Positions 31,219-33,707 of a stretch of DNA of 33,707 nt are shown here, piece by piece (position 1 is the first letter of the stretch; each line of letters begins with the position of its first letter). The stretch is from Armatimonadota bacterium (GTDB taxonomy: Bacteria; Armatimonadota; Chthonomonadetes; Chthonomonadales; JAMCWF01): contig JAMCWF010000032.1 in assembly GCA_023481295.1 (NCBI GenBank), positions 1 to 33,707 on the forward strand, read 5' to 3'. The notes beneath the pieces are model-generated. The model was not told the origin of the DNA. It did no database searches and saw only the letters and a program-made list of their open reading frames with translations. The position numbers and the translations under genes are program-made.

Positions 31219-31995
31219 TCATATCGGATTTTCAACGAAACTTCTCAAGGTGTGGAGTGAAAGTTTCGGCTCCTCAACGAAATTGCGCCACTGACACTCT
31301 ACTGAAATTCTCGCATCATACCCAATTTCCTTTAACGTTTGAATGAGCGCCTGGTTGGGGTAGCGCCCGGTTCCCGGCGCAAGCCGGCCGCTATCGGCGG
31401 TATGGACGTGCAGCAAGCGATCGACCGCATTTTCAATATGAGATATCGGCTCCCCGTCACTCTCCATATGATAGAGATCGGCCAGCACCCCTACCCAGGG
31501 AGAGGATATCGGTTGAACCATCCTATACGCCTCGGAAACCGTATTGATGATGTTGGATTCCGCAAGCTGCAACGGCTCCAGCGCAAATTTAATCCGGTAT
31601 TTCTCAGCGTACCGGCTGGATAAGGATAGAAAATCGCTGATCTGCTGCTCGCCTCGCGTACGAGACCATCCAGGCGGTAGGTTACGGGCGCCGGCGCTGC
31701 CAAAAACAATCACCTCCGCACCGGTTTGTGACGCCCTCCTGAACGCGGCGGCTAGATAACGACGTTGTAGCTCGAAATCGGTTTCCGGTCCGGTCACCTT
31801 CACATCGCCGGGCAGAAAGACGTTGTAGCTTTCGACCGGGATCGGCAGCGTGCTGATTTTCCTTAACGTTACCAATATCTCCGATTCCGGTTCCAATGGA
31901 CGTAAGGTCGAGGAGAGTGGCAGCTCGATGTAATCGAAGCCCGCTTCCCTAATATCGCCTGCGTGTTCTATTCCCGCACACACTCCGAGACGCAT
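31219..31995 (-). CDS. Sugar-phosphate isomerase/epimerase-like TIM barrel
   Basis: 258 residues of the xylose-isomerase-like TIM-barrel (AP endonuclease family 2) fold: GVCAGIEHAGDIREAGFDYIELP at the N-terminus, metal-ligand-type residues in ALEPLQ (Glu ~142), ADLYHME (Asp/His), HVHTADSG and SVEC. In the family these hold one or two divalent metals for hydroxypyruvate, tagatose or inosose isomerisation and epimerisation; the exact reaction is not predictable here. Its N-terminus is close to gatB, with a 49-nt gap. Confidence 0.82.
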   Translation of the reverse strand: MRLGVCAGIEHAGDIREAGFDYIELPLSSTLRPLEPESEILVTLRKISTLPIPVESYNVFLPGDVKVTGPETDFELQRRYLAAAFRRASQTGAEVIVFGSAGARNLPPGWSRTRGEQQISDFLSLSSRYAEKYRIKFALEPLQLAESNIINTVSEAYRMVQPISSPWVGVLADLYHMESDGEPISHIENAVDRLLHVHTADSGRLAPGTGRYPNQALIQTLKEIGYDARISVECQWRNFVEEPKLSLHTLRSFVENPI

Positions 31996-32044
31996 CTCTT
32001 ATCTGCCTTCACTTGAAATGAATTGAGCATTCAATAATAGCGGT

Positions 32045-33481
32045 CTAAAGGTTCAACCGCTTTTTAAGCAGCCGGTTAACCTCATGGGGATTGGCTCGTC
32101 CCTGCGATTCCTTCATCACCTGACCGATCAGATACCCGAACTTGTTCAACTTACCGTTTTGGATTGCAGCGACCACCTCCGTCTCCGCCTCAACCACCCC
32201 ATCCACTATCGCGGCAAGGGCAGCTTCGTCGCTGATCTGCGTCAGCCCGTGCTGAGCCACCAGCTCGCCTGCTGATCGCCCGCTCTCGTACATCTCATCA
32301 AAAATCGTCTTTGCGATCTTTCCGCTGATCACACCGGATTTGATCATCTCAATCATCTCGCCCAACCGCTGAGGAGTGATCCGGTATTGATCAATCTCCT
32401 CATTATGAGCGTTTAATAAACGGGTCAAATCCCCCGTTATCCAGTTGGCAACCGACTTCGGGTCATCAGTCACACCGGGAACCGCTTCGAAATAGCCAGC
32501 TATCGCTCTGGTTTCCGTCAATAATTCGGCATCGTATTCCGAGAGGCCATATTGGCTCAGGAAGCGATTTCGCTTGGTATCCGGTAGCTCCGGCATGGTG
32601 CGGCGTATCGCTTCCAGCCAGTCATCCGTAATCAGCATCGGTGGAATGTCCGGCTCTGGAAAATAGCGGTACTCCTGCTCAAACTCCTTGAAGCGCATCG
32701 AGTAGGTGGCGCCTTGAACCTCATTCCAACCCCGCGTCTCTTGGATGATCTTTTCGCCGCGTTTCAAGAGGCCGGTTTGTCGCTCAACTTCATGCTCAAC
32801 CCCTCGATATACCGCACGAAATGAGTTCAGATTCTTGATTTCCGTCTTAACGCCGAACTCACCGCTTCCCATTAACCGCACCGAAACATTTGGCTCGCAC
32901 CGTAGACTGCCCTGTTCCATTTTTCCATCGCAGACACCCAAAAAGGTAAGGATCGAGCGGAGCTTAACTAAATAAGCGCGCGCCTCCTCCGCCGAGTGGA
33001 TATCGGGCGGGAATTCGGTCACGATTTCCATCAAGGGCACACCGCTGCGGTTGAAATCCACCTCGCTCTCATCGCCCACCGAGTGGAGCAGCTTGCCGGT
33101 ATCCTCCTCGAGATGAACCCGCCGAATGTGAACGCGAATCGTCCTTCCATTTGCCTCGATATCCAGCCACCCACGAATGCCGATCGGAAGGTCGTACTGG
33201 CTGATCTGATAGCCTTTGGGTAAATCGGGATAGAAGTAGTTTTTGCGGTCGAAACGTGTTTGACGGTTTATTTCACAATTCAGGGCCAATGCAGTGCGGA
33301 TGACGTGCTCCACCGCCTGGCGATTGGGCACCGGCAGCGAGCCCGGAAGTCCCATACACACGGGGCAGCACCGCGTATTCGGATCGCCGCCGAATTGATT
33401 CGGGCACTTACAAAACATCTTGCTCTCGGTCAGCAATTCGGCATGGCACTCCATGCCGATCACCGGCTCATATTCAGGCAT
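32045..33481 (-). CDS. gatB: Aspartyl/glutamyl-tRNA(Asn/Gln) amidotransferase subunit B
   Basis: 478 residues, the standard length. N-terminal kinase-type domain with [20 protein letters not shown], then zinc cysteines ([20 protein letters not shown]) and [19 protein letters not shown]; the C-terminal YqeY-like tail ends [18 protein letters not shown]. GatB phosphorylates and transfers ammonia to Glu-tRNA(Gln) or Asp-tRNA(Asn), working with GatA and GatC. ATG 33481 is preceded by AAGG. Same operon as gatA with a 59-nt gap; gatC is not visible. Confidence 0.97.
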   Translation of the reverse strand: MPEYEPVIGMECHAELLTESKMFCKCPNQFGGDPNTRCCPVCMGLPGSLPVPNRQAVEHVIRTALALNCEINRQTRFDRKNYFYPDLPKGYQISQYDLPIGIRGWLDIEANGRTIRVHIRRVHLEEDTGKLLHSVGDESEVDFNRSGVPLMEIVTEFPPDIHSAEEARAYLVKLRSILTFLGVCDGKMEQGSLRCEPNVSVRLMGSGEFGVKTEIKNLNSFRAVYRGVEHEVERQTGLLKRGEKIIQETRGWNEVQGATYSMRFKEFEQEYRYFPEPDIPPMLITDDWLEAIRRTMPELPDTKRNRFLSQYGLSEYDAELLTETRAIAGYFEAVPGVTDDPKSVANWITGDLTRLLNAHNEEIDQYRITPQRLGEMIEMIKSGVISGKIAKTIFDEMYESGRSAGELVAQHGLTQISDEAALAAIVDGVVEAETEVVAAIQNGKLNKFGYLIGQVMKESQGRANPHEVNRLLKKRLNL

Positions 33482-33540
33482 TCCTCACCTTCCGCCGATA
33501 GGAAAAGTCTGCCAAACGGCCCCATTCGGTTGGGCTAAGG

Positions 33541-33707
33541 TTAATCAAGGCGCGGCCTTTTAACGGTTTGGTTTGCGACCAGCTCGTACGCGCGGGCCAC
33601 CCGCAAAACGGTCAGTTCATCGAACCGTTTACCCAGAATCTGCATCCCCACCGGTAACCCATCAATGAAGCCACATAAGATAGAAAGGCCGGGCAATCCA
33701 GCCATGT
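33541..33707 (-). CDS. gatA: Aspartyl/glutamyl-tRNA(Asn/Gln) amidotransferase subunit A, 3' end (runs off the window)
   Basis: The last 54 codons of a minus-strand gene. The visible C-terminus [12 protein letters not shown] followed by [23 protein letters not shown] and a short tail is diagnostic of GatA, the amidase-signature subunit that releases ammonia from glutamine. Its Ser-cisSer-Lys catalytic triad lies outside the window. It precedes gatB on the same strand. Confidence 0.92.
   Translation of the reverse strand, partial: MAGLPGLSILCGFIDGLPVGMQILGKRFDELTVLRVARAYELVANQTVKRPRLD

Overview
The window reads as a chromosomal stretch of an anaerobic or facultatively anaerobic bacterium, probably an uncultured member of the Terrabacteria. 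Armatimonadota is my best guess, not a demonstrated assignment. The grounds are: a DivIVA/YggT/DUF167 cluster beside purS-purQ (separate PurS and PurQ as in Gram-positives and relatives), GatA-GatB, two ferredoxin-dependent 2-oxoacid oxidoreductases, several uroporphyrinogen-decarboxylase-fold methyltransferase-like proteins, and secreted GH116 and GH78 glycosidases. I saw no plasmid, phage, transposase or CRISPR signature.

Layout. (1) 1-8777, minus strand: a compact seven-gene cluster, transcribed from the right, that looks like a methanol (or other methyl-donor) corrinoid methyltransferase system. In transcription order: pyruvate:ferredoxin-oxidoreductase-like gamma-delta fusion, alpha-beta fusion, DUF1638 protein, UroD-like protein, MtaB (methanol:corrinoid methyltransferase), an MtaA-MtaC fusion with the domain order of CmuA, and the start of another UroD-like protein running off the window. 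(2) 8962-12084, minus: a Tat-exported GH116 glycosidase with an inserted glutamine-amidotransferase-like domain. (3) 12085-12532: a 448-bp divergent intergenic region with a small repeat element and a 5' stem-loop. (4) 12533-17761, plus: korA-korB (2-oxoglutarate-type ferredoxin oxidoreductase), an inverted repeat, and a secreted alpha-L-rhamnosidase (GH78).

(5) 17819-20377, plus: D-aminoacyl-tRNA deacylase, a seven-repeat TPR protein, a homologue of the CaMKII association domain, and a NarL-type response regulator with an unusual receiver domain. (6) tRNA-Thr(CGU) and tRNA-Phe(GAA) on the minus strand. (7) ruvC plus a small membrane protein on the plus strand, converging on an acetolactate-synthase-like/aldehyde-dehydrogenase pair on the minus strand, then a 60-residue membrane protein on the plus strand. 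(8) 25100-26419, minus: a sigma-70-family factor fused to a degenerate GGDEF domain, preceded by a possible 22-codon upstream ORF. (9) 26647-33707, minus: purQ, purS, DUF167, a CPBP protease, divIVA, yggT, a secreted TPR protein, a sugar-phosphate-isomerase-like TIM barrel, gatB and the 3' end of gatA.

How it fits together. MtaB would take the methyl group from methanol onto the corrinoid domain of the fused protein, whose MtaA half would pass it to an unidentified acceptor (tetrahydrofolate in bacteria, or possibly a thiol). The linked PFOR-like enzyme would connect acyl-CoA, CO2 and ferredoxin. The GH116 and GH78 enzymes suggest a plant- or glycoconjugate-degrading lifestyle in which methanol (for example from pectin) would be available; that link is inference. 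The most unusual items are the methyltransferase/PFOR cluster with its CmuA-like fusion, the sigma-factor/GGDEF fusion, and the CaMKII-association-domain protein beside a receiver domain carrying an insertion.
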